Origin: Trichostrongylus colubriformis
Taxonomy: Eukaryota > Nematoda > Chromadorea > Rhabditida > Trichostrongylidae
DNA: 64,000 bases
Assembly: GCA_963978905.1 (NCBI GenBank)
Contig: OZ022261.1
Location: 9,177,992 to 9,241,991, forward strand
Reading direction: 5' to 3'
Shown: piece by piece, positions 33,701 to 43,745 of the stretch
How positions within the stretch are numbered: the first letter of the stretch is position 1
Layout: each line of letters starts with the position of its first letter
The notes under the pieces: generated by a model
Told to the model about the DNA's origin: nothing
The model's input: only the letters and a program-made list of their open reading frames with translations
Databases searched by the model: none
Made by a program: the position numbers and the translations under genes

Positions 33701-36555
33701 ACCGTTAGTCGCCTTACCTCACTGAGGTAGTAGATCCGACTAACCACGTCGCACCTTTTTCCCCCGCCCTCCCCCCATGCGTCATCGATGTTACATTTGC
33801 TCGAGTACCCAGCTGACCACGCCCTTTTAACTCAGCTGGCCAATAAAGAGCTCTGAAGACGTGGCTAATGTGGGTTCTGTTGGATGTAGCGCAGTGATGA
33901 CGCAAAAGGGTGCAATCTGGATTGTTAGTCGAGGGGCTACTGCCCTGAGAAGGTGAATCGACTCAAAGGAATCGTCCACGGGAAATTGGGTTATTTGTTA
34001 CCCATAAATTCATGTTGTATTTGCCTAATCAGGACCGCATGCAAAACTCACGCAAAAAGTGAGATTTTGGTCGAGATATAGCTTCCCAAATTCGCGGACG
34101 AGTGGGCGGGGCTTCCAAGATAAAGCTCCTTCCCGGCCTCTACCGCGGTTGGGAACGGAGAGTGGGCTGTTTGTAACATTCTATTCCTACGATCCGTCTC
34201 CGACCCGGCGAACGACGTGGTGGGCACTTGCTCGGAGGCCCTGCCCATCCGGCCGAGACTTTGTGGTGCCGTATCTAAGCCGTATTCACATTTTTTTTTC
34301 GCGTGAAACTTTGCATGCGGCCCACATTAGGGAAATAAAACATGAATATATCAGTAACAGAAAAACTCATTTCTCCGTGGACGATTCCTTCAACAGGTTA
34401 CTGCGCGGTCTTTGGACGAGAATTTCAAGCTCTTCTTCAACTTCCCATTCATACTAACCTTTCAGCAGTGCTCCTGGTAGTGACGAAAAATAGTGAAATA
34501 ATTCAATGATCAATTTACAAACCTCGATATTGTTTAAAGCATCTGAGTCCAATGTTCCAGATGCCGACAGTGTCAGATTTGCATCGCTTTCGTTGTCTCT
34601 CAAAGGAACATCAGACGCCAAAGACGGCTGAGCGCTCATGATCAACATTTTATCAATGTCATCAATAGTAAGTGCTCGTTCATGTCCATCAGAAATTTCG
34701 GTTTGATTGAATACCACCATATTCCCTCCAATATCAACGGAAATTCCACTACCATTAAACATTCTGACATCTTCTATGTTCATGTCTGAACTTTCGCTAC
34801 TACCAGACGATCGATGTTCTTCTTTAGCCTCAGTAGAATGTTCACTACTGATGGAACCTACAATGTCTCCTCTGATCTCACTGAAACGCTCGCTACTGCT
34901 CAACCTGCTCGTATTTTCTATGGAGTCAGCGGAGCTTTCACTTTCACTGAACCTTCTAGCATTTTCTGTGCCCTCACTGGAACTAGAACTACTGCTGGAT
35001 GACCCAGCAGATCCTGATGTCTCAGCAGATCTTTCGCTACTGCTGGACCTGCTACCAGGATGTCCCGTGTTTTCGCTGGAAATTTTGCCATTAATGGAAG
35101 TTTGCCCATCTACGGCGATTTCGCTCGAAATATCGTTGGGGCTTGGAGTTGTTGCAAGTTCAGCGTTTTTCTTCGGAACATCAGTGGTTTTGGACGCGTC
35201 ATCATCTTTTGCAGGATTCGTAGTCAAGACCGTGGTACTATCTGCTGTGCTTGTGACAGTAGTGGTGGTCAAGACCGTGGTACTATCTGCTGTGCTTGTG
35301 ACAGTAGTGGTGTCCTTAACCTCAAGCGTTGTTAAGCTATTCGTTGTTAAAAGAGGTCCAGTTGAATCCATAGACGGTGTGGTAGCTGAAGACGGTGTGG
35401 CGGACCCCGATAAAGTTGTTTCTGGAGGTGGCGAGGATGTGCGAAATGTGTCGATATCTACACCGGCTTCTTTCCATGGTGGCAATACCGTAGGAAGATT
35501 GCTTGGATACCATTGCTCAGCGTGGAATGACAGTGGTGGCTGTATTCCCGGCGGGCCAGATCCTAAACAAAGAATTGATGGGATTATCGCTTATAAGCAT
35601 AATATGAAAGTGAAAAGCAAGTTACAGTAGCGCTCAAAAGTATTCGGCCGAATGGTTGTTCACTTGGGTTTTTCACTTGTAACTTTTTTGCGACTGCACC
35701 GATCTGAGAGAAATTTTAGTATGTTGTACTTAGAGACACTGCATACTAAATATACTATTTTGGCGCTCAACGGTATAGGTTACGCGGTTATATGAATTTT
35801 TTTATTTTTGGAGTGCCATCCCTATGCCGTCTCGCTGTGCCGCTGTCATCAAAAGTCATGGTCTTTCTACAAAATATTAATGTTCTCTGAAGCTTGCTTG
35901 TTTTGTTTTTGTAAAAAAAGCCGTTTTTCTTGACCAAGCCTTTTTCTTTTTTTCGGTGGTCTTGTAGTAAATTCTTGTAAAAAACCATGATTGTAGTAAG
36001 TTCTTGTAAAAAAACCATGAAAAGAGTCAAGCGGCACTCAAGTAGAAGGAAATGTTGACAATGTAGGCACCGCATATTAAAATTTTGTCAACTTTGGTCA
36101 AGTAGAAAAAAGTTATGAAAAAAAAATCTGGCCGAAGAGTTTTGAGCGCTACTGTAGATGCCAACTAAATTCTGCTATATTTTTCACTTTACGAGCTATG
36201 GGAAGAATAGAAAAAAGAATAAAAAATCAAAGCAGGACATGACTCTCGTAAGTCATTGCCAATATAGGAGGCCCTCATGGAGGTGTAGGACAGAGCACGA
36301 GTCAAATGGGAAGTTGCGAATTTCAGCAAAGCACAGGATGCTCCAAATGTAGCATTTGGTGTCCGAATTACACCACGTCGCTAGCTTCTCCTTCGTTTTC
36401 CGAGAATTTCCCGTGGCGTTCAACTGCATACACCAAAGAACTCCTTGTCCCTCCCCTAATCTTTCGTTACCAATTTCAATCATTAGTAAATACTGTTTTT
36501 CTCTATACGTGCTGGTTTTGCATACGATCAGTATAATAAGAAATGACAGTATCAT
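30800..36555 (-). CDS. Secreted Ser/Thr-rich protein with von Willebrand factor A domain
   Basis: A vWA domain binds ligands or other proteins, usually through a metal site (MIDAS); with a signal peptide this should act outside the cell. Nine coding exons (36471-36555, 34523-35562, 33438-33528, 33263-33378, 31931-32027, 31305-31449, 31062-31124, 30975-30997, 30800-30900) join with matching phases into 587 codons including the stop. Residues 1-15 (MILSFLIILIVCKTS) look like a signal peptide. Residues 30-375 are low-complexity Ser/Thr/Glu-rich, mucin-like, with poly-Ser and a perfect 15-residue tandem repeat near 113-142. The vWA domain is about 407-560: DIFFVLDSSGN (MIDAS with Asn at the fifth position instead of Ser, D415), GITATGAAL, DVVVITDG (D510), HPKVRVLVAG and EVLNSITG. 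The terminal exon is the least certain. Repeats occupy introns 1, 2, 4 and 5. The exact physiological role is unknown. Confidence 0.8.
31638..31764. mobile_element. Family D MITE in a vWA-gene intron
   Basis: The left end TCTGCGTTTATACTCTGCGG and right end GCGCAAAGTATGAACGCG are inverted repeats like the other family D copies. The interior CGTGGCTGCGTG and GTGCCACTCTGCCTCGTTGC is homologous and collinear with the core of family C. It lies between the vWA exons at 31305-31449 and 31931-32027. Confidence 0.65.
32347..32445 (+). repeat. Foldback element FB4, one-ended fragment
   Basis: Matches the left arm of the FB4 element at 33965: GGGAATCGTTCACAGCAATT, CTGTTACCCACATGTTTATG, ATTTGCTTATTACGGGCCGT and GTGCAAAGTTTTACAC. 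No matching second arm was found. It is in a vWA-gene intron. Confidence 0.6.
33708..33964. repeat. Foldback element FB3, copy 1
   Basis: The ends GTCGCCTTACCTCACTGAGG and the complement of GAAGGTGAATCGACTC are inverted. The GACGTCG..GCACCTTTTT and GATGACGCAAAAGGGTGC segments correspond to the arms of copy 2 at 39840-40089. It abuts FB4 immediately to the right, inside intron 2 of the vWA gene. Confidence 0.6.
33965..34391. repeat. Foldback element FB4 with ~95-bp inverted arms
   Basis: The left arm starts AAAGGAATCGTCCACGGG and runs through ATTCATGTTGTATTTGCCTA to GACCGCATGCAAAACTCACG. The right arm is the complement of a diverged version ending GTGGACGATTCCTTC. The centre is GC-rich and non-coding. 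It lies in intron 2 of the vWA gene. Confidence 0.7.
35223..35312 (-). repeat. Perfect 2 x 45-bp coding tandem repeat
   Basis: Two identical 45-bp units (35223-35267 and 35268-35312), each starting GTCAAGACCGTGGTACTATC on +. They are read on the minus strand as a 15-residue Thr/Ser-rich unit within the mucin-like region of the vWA protein. The period keeps the frame. Confidence 0.9.
35625..36154. mobile_element. Tc1-like non-autonomous element
   Basis: 530 bp between inverted ends CAGTAGCGCTCAAAAGTATT (with CGGCC following) and the complement GGCCGAAGAGTTTTGAGCGC then TACTG, flanked by TA at 35623-35624 and 36155-36156. CAGT ends, TA duplication and the CAAAAGTATTCGG motif are characteristic of Tc1-type elements. 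No transposase frame is present; the interior has a 30-bp tandem TTCTTGTAAAAAACCATGA-type repeat near 35960-36020. It lies in intron 1 of the vWA gene. Confidence 0.85.
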
Positions 36556-36568
36556 GAATATTGAACAA

Positions 36569-36580
36569 ACTGATGAGTGG
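36569..36580 (-). promoter_or_regulatory. Candidate spliced-leader acceptor of the vWA gene
   Basis: On the minus strand CCACTCATCAG ends at 36570, 14 bases before the ATG at 36555. The pyrimidine tract is weak. Confidence 0.3.
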
Positions 36581-36718
36581 TAAATACTAGAGCCCAAATC
36601 AAAATAAGTATGGGAATGAAGTGCGAGGACGACCAAGGGAGTAGTGACAAGTACTGCTGTCGAAGAATGGAGCTGGTTATGGAAAAAAGGGTAGTACCCT
36701 GGTGAAGACTACGATATA

Positions 36719-37616
36719 TTAGGTTGTAAGGAAAGTTTTGGACGCTTTTCGCAATTTCAAGTTTGGGAGATCATAAATCGACTCAGACTGCTTTTTTTCT
36801 CGCAGAGCAAGCACCATTCGATTCCCTGCAGTTTTGGCAACATGACGCATACTTGTATATCCCATTTCAATGTAGGGCTGACGATTTATTTTGCGCGAAA
36901 GCAAAAAAAGTCAACTCCAAAACGCCATTCTTTCTGAACACACTGCTACTGAAGGAGCTATCCAAATGTTCAGGAAAGTGGAGCTCAATTAGCGCTAGAT
37001 TTGATGAATATGGTGGACTAGTATGTGCCTTACCCTACAACTGCTTCAGTTGCTGCAAGGCAATTTGTGGGAAGTGCGCTCGCGCATAGCTGCTCTGAAG
37101 GGTACCGCGGCACCCATTTTTTTGGGTTTTTCCAAATCGAGGCTACTTGAGGTGGTCAACTAAATTTGTTTGTTGAGGACCAATACATGTGGATATTTCC
37201 TGCAAGTTTGGACGCTCATCGCTTTCTGCCGTTTTAGTTAAAGCGATTTGATCAATTGAAAATTCGAGCAACTCTTTCTCATTTCTGCACTTTTGAAACC
37301 AGGGACAAGGTGTTCTATCCATGCTTCACACCCTTCTCTTGCAGCACTCACATTTGTGGTTTCCTTTGCTGCGATTCGACTGAACAAGATCTCGTGAAGA
37401 CAACTCATCCAAAAAGTGCCATTTTCGTTGTACTTTATTCATTTTATGTGATAATTCGAAAACCTAGTGGCATGGCAAGAAAACCATATATCCAAAAAGA
37501 GCAACTTTTTGTCTATCTAGGAAGCACAATGTAATTTAATTCATGTTGACGCGCTTTGGAATATGAATTTATCTTGTGAACGCGCAAAAGCGGCCAGAAC
37601 TTTCCTTACAACCTAA
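36719..37616 (-). mobile_element. Decayed mariner element with intact ends
   Basis: 898 bp with ends TTAGGTTGTAAGGAAAGTTT and the complement of AACTTTCCTTACAACCTAA, flanked by TA at 36717-36718 and 37617-37618. On the minus strand a frame at about 36955-37025 reads SPPYSSNLALIELHFPEHLD, recalling the YSPDLAP-D-hydrophobic motif of mariner transposases. A following NGIYKYASCCQNCRESNGA segment recalls the GI.KL..RW..C...NGAY tail. Both are broken by stops. It is shorter than usual, so it is either deleted or heavily decayed. Confidence 0.7.
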
Positions 37617-37724
37617 TACTTATGTATGGCTTGGTGGAATGAAATCACCGTCGCATTTTCGCAGTGATCCGAGTCCCTCGAAGAAACCGAAAAGGGTTGA
37701 TAGTGAATATGGAATTAGAGATGC

Positions 37725-38046
37725 GATGTAGCGCGTGGAGCGCGCGGCGAGCGGCGCCGCGGGTTTCTTCGCGTGTGACTGCATACATTGCAACACCTGG
37801 AATTAATTATTTCTTAATTAGGATTGTTATCTTGCAATGCTATCGTGTCTTTTACTTTTGATGTTCCTATTTTGTCTTGGGACTCAAAAGTTATTGTTTC
37901 TGGATTATGATGGGATAAACAGCTATTTCTTAAAGGACTTCCATGGTACCAGACCCTTGCGTTCTGAGGGAATTCCAACCAACCGTAGCAAGTTGTGCTG
38001 AAGGCGCCGCAAGTGCGACGTCGCGAATCGAAAATTCGACCTAAGT
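37725..38046 (+). repeat. Foldback element FB1, copy 2
   Basis: Left end GCGCGCGGCGAGCGGCGCCG with CGGGTTTCTTCGCGTGTGAC; AT-rich middle with TTATTTCTTAATTAGGATTG; right end GTGCGACGTCGCGAATCG with AAAATTCGACCTAAG. Collinear with 62110-62452. Confidence 0.65.
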
Positions 38047-39839
38047 GTGCACACCCCTAAAAGTAGAGATGCGACGGTGAGGGCAGGTAAGCCTGCTGAC
38101 CGTGAAGGTTGCCCCGCCTCCCACAGCTGCATCATGCAGTCATGTCATACGAAATCGCCATTATGACTTTAGACCTATGGGATTCTAGGCGTATCACAAG
38201 AAAATTCAGCGTCACCCGGCTTCACACAACAATAGATGACTCTGTAACACTTTGTGATTTTTTTAGACAAAAATTTACCTAATAAATTGACGAGTTTGTG
38301 CAGCACTTCATAATTACATGAAAGCGCTTCTTCTACTCTACAAAGCGACGGGGCCAATTTTCAGGCCGCGAAGTGATGGGTCCAGTTGACAAAAATTGAC
38401 CAAACCGCCAATTGATTAAAACCCTTTATTGCACCTTGAAAAAATCAACCAATTATGTGTCTCGTACCTAGCCTCGACCTCTTCTACAAATTCCAATAAG
38501 TGATTGATTGAGTACTCACGTAGTCGTTCTCCTTAAAATTCCTTTATGCGAAAGCACTCACATACATTCAGGACGAAAATTTTCCTTTCAAATTCTTTGT
38601 TCAGCATTGCTTTCATACGGAAGGATTTTTCTGCTCTTTCGAAAATATGTTTCAATTTTGTTCTGGCTGCGATTCAGATTGAATTGCAAAATTAGTATTT
38701 GATATGGGCCCAGATGACATTTTTTCACAATTTATTTTTTCAACAGATATACAGGGAATCCGGTCAATAATGCTTCCTCGTCCCTACTCATTACCTCTAT
38801 TTGACGTTTCACCAATCTTTCAACCGAATGATGAGAAATTTTTTGTCTTGATTCGACGATATTGTCATAAATCACTGAGTTGTGGCGGAAAAACAAAAGT
38901 TAAAAAAAAAGCGAGGCGACTTCTCAAGCAAACAATTGGTGGAACGTATAGAAGAGGTCGTGGCTAAGTATGAAACACATGATTGATCGATTTTTCCTGA
39001 GTGAAAGATAGTGTTTTTATTAATTGCCTGTTTGGTCAATTTTGTCAACGAAACCAACAACTTTACCAGCCTGAAGATCGGCTCCATTGTGACGAACAAA
39101 TAGATTAGATATGTCCTTCCTTAGCGGAGAAATCTCTTCCAAATGATGTACAAAATGCTACATGAACTTGGAAATTTACGAAAAAAAACTTTGTTCGAAA
39201 AAAAAGCGACACTACTTATGGAGTGATCCAATACATGACCTCTACTGCATCAGCAACTATAGCCGATCGCTTGTATTACTACGTATTTTATTGCTGCAAT
39301 TTTTGCTTTTGGAACATTCACTGGAAGATTGAGACTTTTCACGAATATCAGTCCCATAAAATGGGCTGCCGGAAGTTGGAAAAGGTGATCCTTTCACCTA
39401 GTGGAACATGAAGTCGAGAACTGAACATCCCACCAAAGAAAGTACTTTATCCCCGTTTATGCAAATCTTTGCGATATTTAAAACCAAAGGAATGTCATCA
39501 TCTTCGAAGCAGTGTGTGTTCATCTATCAGGCGACCGGCCCAAACTGTTAAACCCGTGTACTCGGAAGTGTTTTAACATATAATGATGATAAACACCGCG
39601 ATGTTAGGAAGTTTTTCGCGGCCAGACGTGCCTGTCGCCTGAACCAGACTGACGATTATTAATATTCGAATACTTCTGCCTGAAGTCAAAACAGAAAGGA
39701 AAATCATTCGACTTCGATTCAAAAAGCAAAAGAGCAATGGTTTCAGTACTTTTGTTTGACACTAGGGTGGATGGTGGATTAATTGGCTCGGTCAAGGGTA
39801 TTAGCCGCTTTGGAGGCACGCTTCACGATGATCAGATGT
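38047..39839. other. Intergenic DNA, nothing firmly recognised
   Basis: A short frame around 39604-39819 (minus) and an overlapping one on + at 39737-39850 look mildly protein-like but have no motif or splice support. Otherwise non-coding. Confidence 0.35.
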
Positions 39840-40089
39840 GTCGACTTACCTATTTTGTAGATCCTCGGGTCCTATTTCGCGTCACCACGGTGCGCTATCA
39901 CAGCGTACCCCTGCTCGAACCCACTCCGACTCCACCCACTGAGCTCCCTCATTGGTCAACTGAGCAAAATGGGTGTGGTCGGAGTGGGTTCGAGCAGGTG
40001 TAGCGCCGTAATAGCGCACCGTGACGACGCGAGAAAGGTGCGCCTGACCAGTTACCCATGGATCTACTTTTCCAAGAAGGTGAGTCGAC
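39840..40089. repeat. Foldback element FB3, copy 2
   Basis: Ends GTCGACTTACC and GAAGGTGAGTCGAC are inverted. The inner arms are CCTGCTCGAACCCACTCCGA and the complement TCGGAGTGGGTTCGAGCAGG, with GTGCGCTATCACAGCG / CGCCGTAATAGCGCAC further out. It ends about 110 bp past the stop of the minus-strand gene at 40203. Confidence 0.75.
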
Positions 40090-40202
40090 TCATCTGATTA
40101 TCGCCAAGTGTGCCTTCAAGTAGCTTCAAGTAGCACCCTGAAGATTGTGACTCCGTTCAAAGGCAAACGAAACAAAGACCGCCCACTATGCAAATCATAT
40201 TT

Positions 40203-43200
40203 TTATAAAAAATTTCTTTTCTTAGAATCTGAAATAGTTGAAAGACGACAGCTCTCTCTTCTTTGAAGCATATCTCGTCTATGAGATGCCTCAAGAGGCC
40301 GAAAAATTCGTGATCCGTATTCGATATATCTTGGGTTTACAGGAAATACAGGAGAATATGTAGCAAAATTTTTCATTTGATCTCGTACTTTGCATCTTTT
40401 GATGTGAGAGTCTACCGTCGCAGCGAGACGCAAACAGATCTTACAATGTACGATTAAATAGAAATTACTATGGGTTGGTTTTCATTGTGGGGTGCTACTG
40501 CCAAAAAACTCGTTCGTAGAAATTTAGTACATAGCTCACGCTTACGATATACCATGAAAGTAATCAAAGGGTGCGTCAGTTTACATCTTTGTTTTTTTGC
40601 GTAAATCGCAAGATCACTCTGCTACTATCCACGGCTTAGCAACATCCATCTGAAAACTAGTCGCCAAGTTCCAAGATAACTGCAACGTTTTTCCTAGAGG
40701 TTCTGAGGCATGTAGGGCCAGCGCAAACAATTGTGGTTTTCTAAGTCTGAGATAGGGGTTGGGACAACCCCCTTGTCTAGAAACTTGATTAGAACCTTAT
40801 ACATATGAAAAAGTACAGGTTTCTTCACAATCTGATACCTTAACAATGCAAAGATAGCCAATGATACTACTGAGACATCACGAAAAAATAGGTAATGGGC
40901 AAAACGCCTTTGTTCAACCATATTCAATAAATGCCTGAAATGCTGGCAGTCGCTTTTCTGAAGGCTCCTCCGTGGCTCAAGATTTGGGCTTCACCTCCAA
41001 AAGCCTCGTCTTCCTAGCGTTTCTAACGGATATCCAGGGAAACAGCCGAAATATCTCGAATGTAGGAAATAGCCTTCCACTAGCCACCAACACAGCAGCG
41101 AAACGATGCCACTCTTTGTCAGTAGGTGTGAGTAAGTGCGACAGGTTTGAATTTAAAACTAAATTTCAGCACTAGTAATGTAGTACACGACGTGTATTTC
41201 ATTTCCAAAATAACGCATTCAGGAGAAGCGAACCGTGAATGAAGAAGAGTTTTGTGTGTAAATGAAGAATGGAAGTGAAGCGTCTAGAAAGCCTGACTCG
41301 TTCCTGGCCCATGACCACAGTCTGATCCAAAAAGTGAGCTATCAAAATGTGTTTTCTTCATTTTGATGGGAGCCTCACGAAGATCGACACCAGTATTCCG
41401 GTAATCAAGGTCATTGGATAAATGAATATGGAAGTCAAGAAAGCTCTAACTATCTTGTATGAAAAAGGCTACGCGTCGTCACACATTCGAAAGATTGAAA
41501 AAGTTCTGGATGACAAATCAAATCCGACTTTGACATGCGCTCATTGCCCTCTCTTCTTCATTTTATTAAATTCTGTGATACAAAGCATACAAAGATGTTT
41601 CAGGTAAGCCAACAGGATCAAATAGCTGAGCGCCTTATCAGAAACGCGAAAAACCTTTTTTCGAATGGGAATTTTTTCGTACGAACAACCTACTGATATT
41701 CTGAACTGGCACTCAGTACAAGAATATAGAAGGCTGTTCGGGAAGTTTCCTTTAATTTTTGAGGTCGAGTATAAGTGAAAATTTCCAAAAGTACAAATCC
41801 GTTTACCAAACCTTATATTCTCCATCTCCAACTTTTTCCCGCCATTTCGGCAGTATTTTGCCATTTCGTTTGGACTTGATCAACCGAGAACGGTCTTCCT
41901 GACGGCGCAAATTTCGAGGGTGAATTCATACTAAGTTTCGCAATCTACGAAGCACTTTACGTTCAGCCAGAGCATTGCTTCCGTAAAGATCACATATCAT
42001 TTTCGCCATACTTTTGTACTTGTGTTAGAAGAAATTACTAGGTGGCAAAAATACATTCAATGGTCCTCCATTTTCACGCCACTTCTATCGAACAGAGTTT
42101 TAAAAAAATGTGAACGCAATTCAGACAGGAATATGGAGAATGTTTACATCAGAAAATATGTAATTTGATAGAGTTGTTTGGTAAGCTTTTTATGAATAAT
42201 CGATTAACCCAGGGCACCCAAATCGACGAAAATTTTTTTTATATCCTAGTATGAAGGCATGGAACACGTGTGAGCTAAGGCATTGTTCAGAGTTCACGAT
42301 TCAGGCGATCACGCGATTCAGGCGATCACGCGATTCAGGCGAAAGGAAAAAGATACATATTGATTGGGCGATTCAGGCGATCGCGCGATCCACGCGATCG
42401 CGTGATCGCCTGAATCACTTAATCAATATATATCTTTTCTTTTCCGCCTGAATCGCGTGATCGCCTGAATCGCGTGATCGCCTGAATCGCGTGATCGCCT
42501 GAATCGCCCAATCAATATGTATCCTTTTCCTTCCGCCTGAATCGCGTGATCGCCTGAATCGTGAACTCTGAACAATGCCTAATGCATTACTTGTTCTATG
42601 ACTTTTTGCCGTAACGCGAAGAAAATTAGCTCAGGAAATTGAGAGATTTTTTTGAACTTTACTACTATTATTCCTTTCCATAATGCGACTATGACGTAGC
42701 TGTTGATAGAAAAAGAGGTCTTATTTCGGTAGAGGTGCAAATGCCGTTAAGAAAGGAAAAGTTGTGAAATTAATAGTAGCAACAACTAAACCGTTGAGCG
42801 CATAATCCTTAGACAAACAAAGTGAGACACTGGTAGTGAAAGTGTAACTGGTATCCAACACTTACTGAGAAAACAATGAATAGTAAAACAAACAGCAGAG
42901 ATTCTATTTACTCACCTATAACAGATTTCACAGCATAGCACATGTAGAACATCAAAATCATGAGAGTAGTATGTGTAGAATACTGTAAATCAATATTAGT
43001 GTCATATGTTTTGACTAAACTGATCCGTTATATGATTAAGATCGACGAAGCGAGAAACGGAAGAGATGGCAACCAGAAGAGGAACCGGAGTGTGATGGAT
43101 ATGTTACGAGAACGACACGACACAACGTGACACAGCATTATCAACCCGTCATCGTCATCTCGTTGCTTCACCAGGTGACGTGGGGGGGCAAACAAAAACA

Positions 43201-43469
43201 AAAACCATGACGAGTAAGGCATAAAAGTGGTTACTGCCGAGGGAAGAAAGAGGAGTCACCAGCAACGACTCGAGTTCTACTCGGAATTGTAGATGTTTTC
43301 TTGAGCGCTGCATATAAACTGCTCTACCAATCAAGTATTCGCAACTGGTGTTTTTATGACCTTTTGTAGTCCTGAGTAGTTCTGACACCAAAGGATCATA
43401 ATCGTGGGAATGCCCTATTACAAAGGAGTAGAGATTTCGACAAAGGAATACCACATCACTAGATAACCG
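40203..43469 (-). CDS. Unrecognised helical protein, 3' part of a multi-exon gene
   Basis: Not recognised. Five minus-strand exons join in consistent phases: 43328-43469, 40995-41158, 40839-40942, 40644-40740 (alternative end 40626) and 40203-40439 with the stop. They give 248 codons; the 5' end lies further right and was not found. Splice signals are GTAGAG/ATTTAG, GTGAAG/CTGCCAG, GTATCA/GACTTAG and a weak GTTGCT/TTGTAAG. The first exon has a TTCTATCAG acceptor. Segments include LCRNLYSFVIGHSHDYDPLV, PTDKEWHRFAAVLVASGRLF, EHFRHLLNMVEQRRFAHYLF, KPQLFALALHASEPLGKTLQ, CLRLAATVDSHIKRCKVRDQ and a basic C-terminus ISDSKKRNFL. The repeated Leu/Phe-rich helices suggest an all-helical, possibly repeat-type protein. 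The 2.2-kb intron carries a palindromic element and a mariner fragment. Confidence 0.5.
41830..42030 (-). pseudogene. Decayed mariner transposase N-terminal fragment
   Basis: Minus-strand frames read MAKMICDLYGSNALAERKVL, resembling the first helix-turn-helix of mariner transposases (..ICDVYG..AxSERT..), then in a shifted frame APSGRPFSVDQVQTKWQNTA, resembling the RSGRP-x3-D linker. The fragment is short and frameshifted. Terminal repeats were not confirmed. It lies in an intron of the 40-43 kb gene. Confidence 0.4.
42279..42579. mobile_element. Palindromic GATCGC element (family P), 301 bp, TAA duplication
   Basis: Inverted ends GGCATTGTTCAGAGTTCACG and its complement are flanked by TAA at 42276-42278 and 42580-42582. 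The interior is almost entirely tandem and inverted GATTCAGGCGATCACGC words, plus copies of an A-rich spacer (AGGAAAAAGATACATATTGA and complements). It forms an extended foldback structure and has no coding capacity. A diverged copy is at 3173-3338. The TAA duplication parallels the family D hairpin and suggests a PIF/Harbinger-type origin (inference). Confidence 0.8.
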
Positions 43470-43499
43470 CTGATAGAAGGATAAAGGATAAAGTTTTCG

Positions 43500-43745
43500 T
43501 CGTTGACCAACCCCTACTTGGGATGCGCCGCGCATACCAATTCAATCAGAATCGTGTGGTAGCGGGTGAGTGCGATATGGCCTATACCATGACATGCGGG
43601 GGACAGCTGATGCACTAATCAGTGCTTTAATACTCCCAGACGAGTCTGTGGCCAATTTAGAGACTCCGGAGGAATGAAAGGCCTGATTAGCTTGAGCGGA
43701 CGTTGACACGGAGTTTGATCCCCATACCATGAGCGTGAAAGTGTG
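43500..43745 (-). repeat. Dispersed repeat G, copy 1 (LINE-tail-like)
   Basis: Shares with 53838-54075 the words ATGAAAGGCCTGATTAGCTT / ATGAAAGGTTGCTCAGCTTG, GAGCGGACGTTGACACGG / GAGTGGACACTGATGCGA and GATGCGCCGCGCAT / GATGCGCTACGCAT. It resembles, from memory, a very common hookworm interspersed repeat. Orientation is assigned from the neighbouring RTE-like fragment and is tentative. Confidence 0.5.

Noticed and set aside
34707..35630. A 307-codon plus-strand frame opposite the Ser/Thr-rich exon
   Set aside because: It is the mirror image of the biased minus-strand coding sequence; the Leu/Ser-rich product has no other support.
36253..36470. Continuation of the minus frame beyond the vWA exon 1 donor (two C-x-C-like cysteine groups)
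   Set aside because: The GTAACG donor at 36470 gives a phase-perfect junction to 35562; the downstream frame is then intronic.
39990..40010. GGTTCGAGCAGG as a tRNA B box
   Set aside because: It is part of the inverted arm of foldback element FB3; no A box, acceptor stem or anticodon stem.
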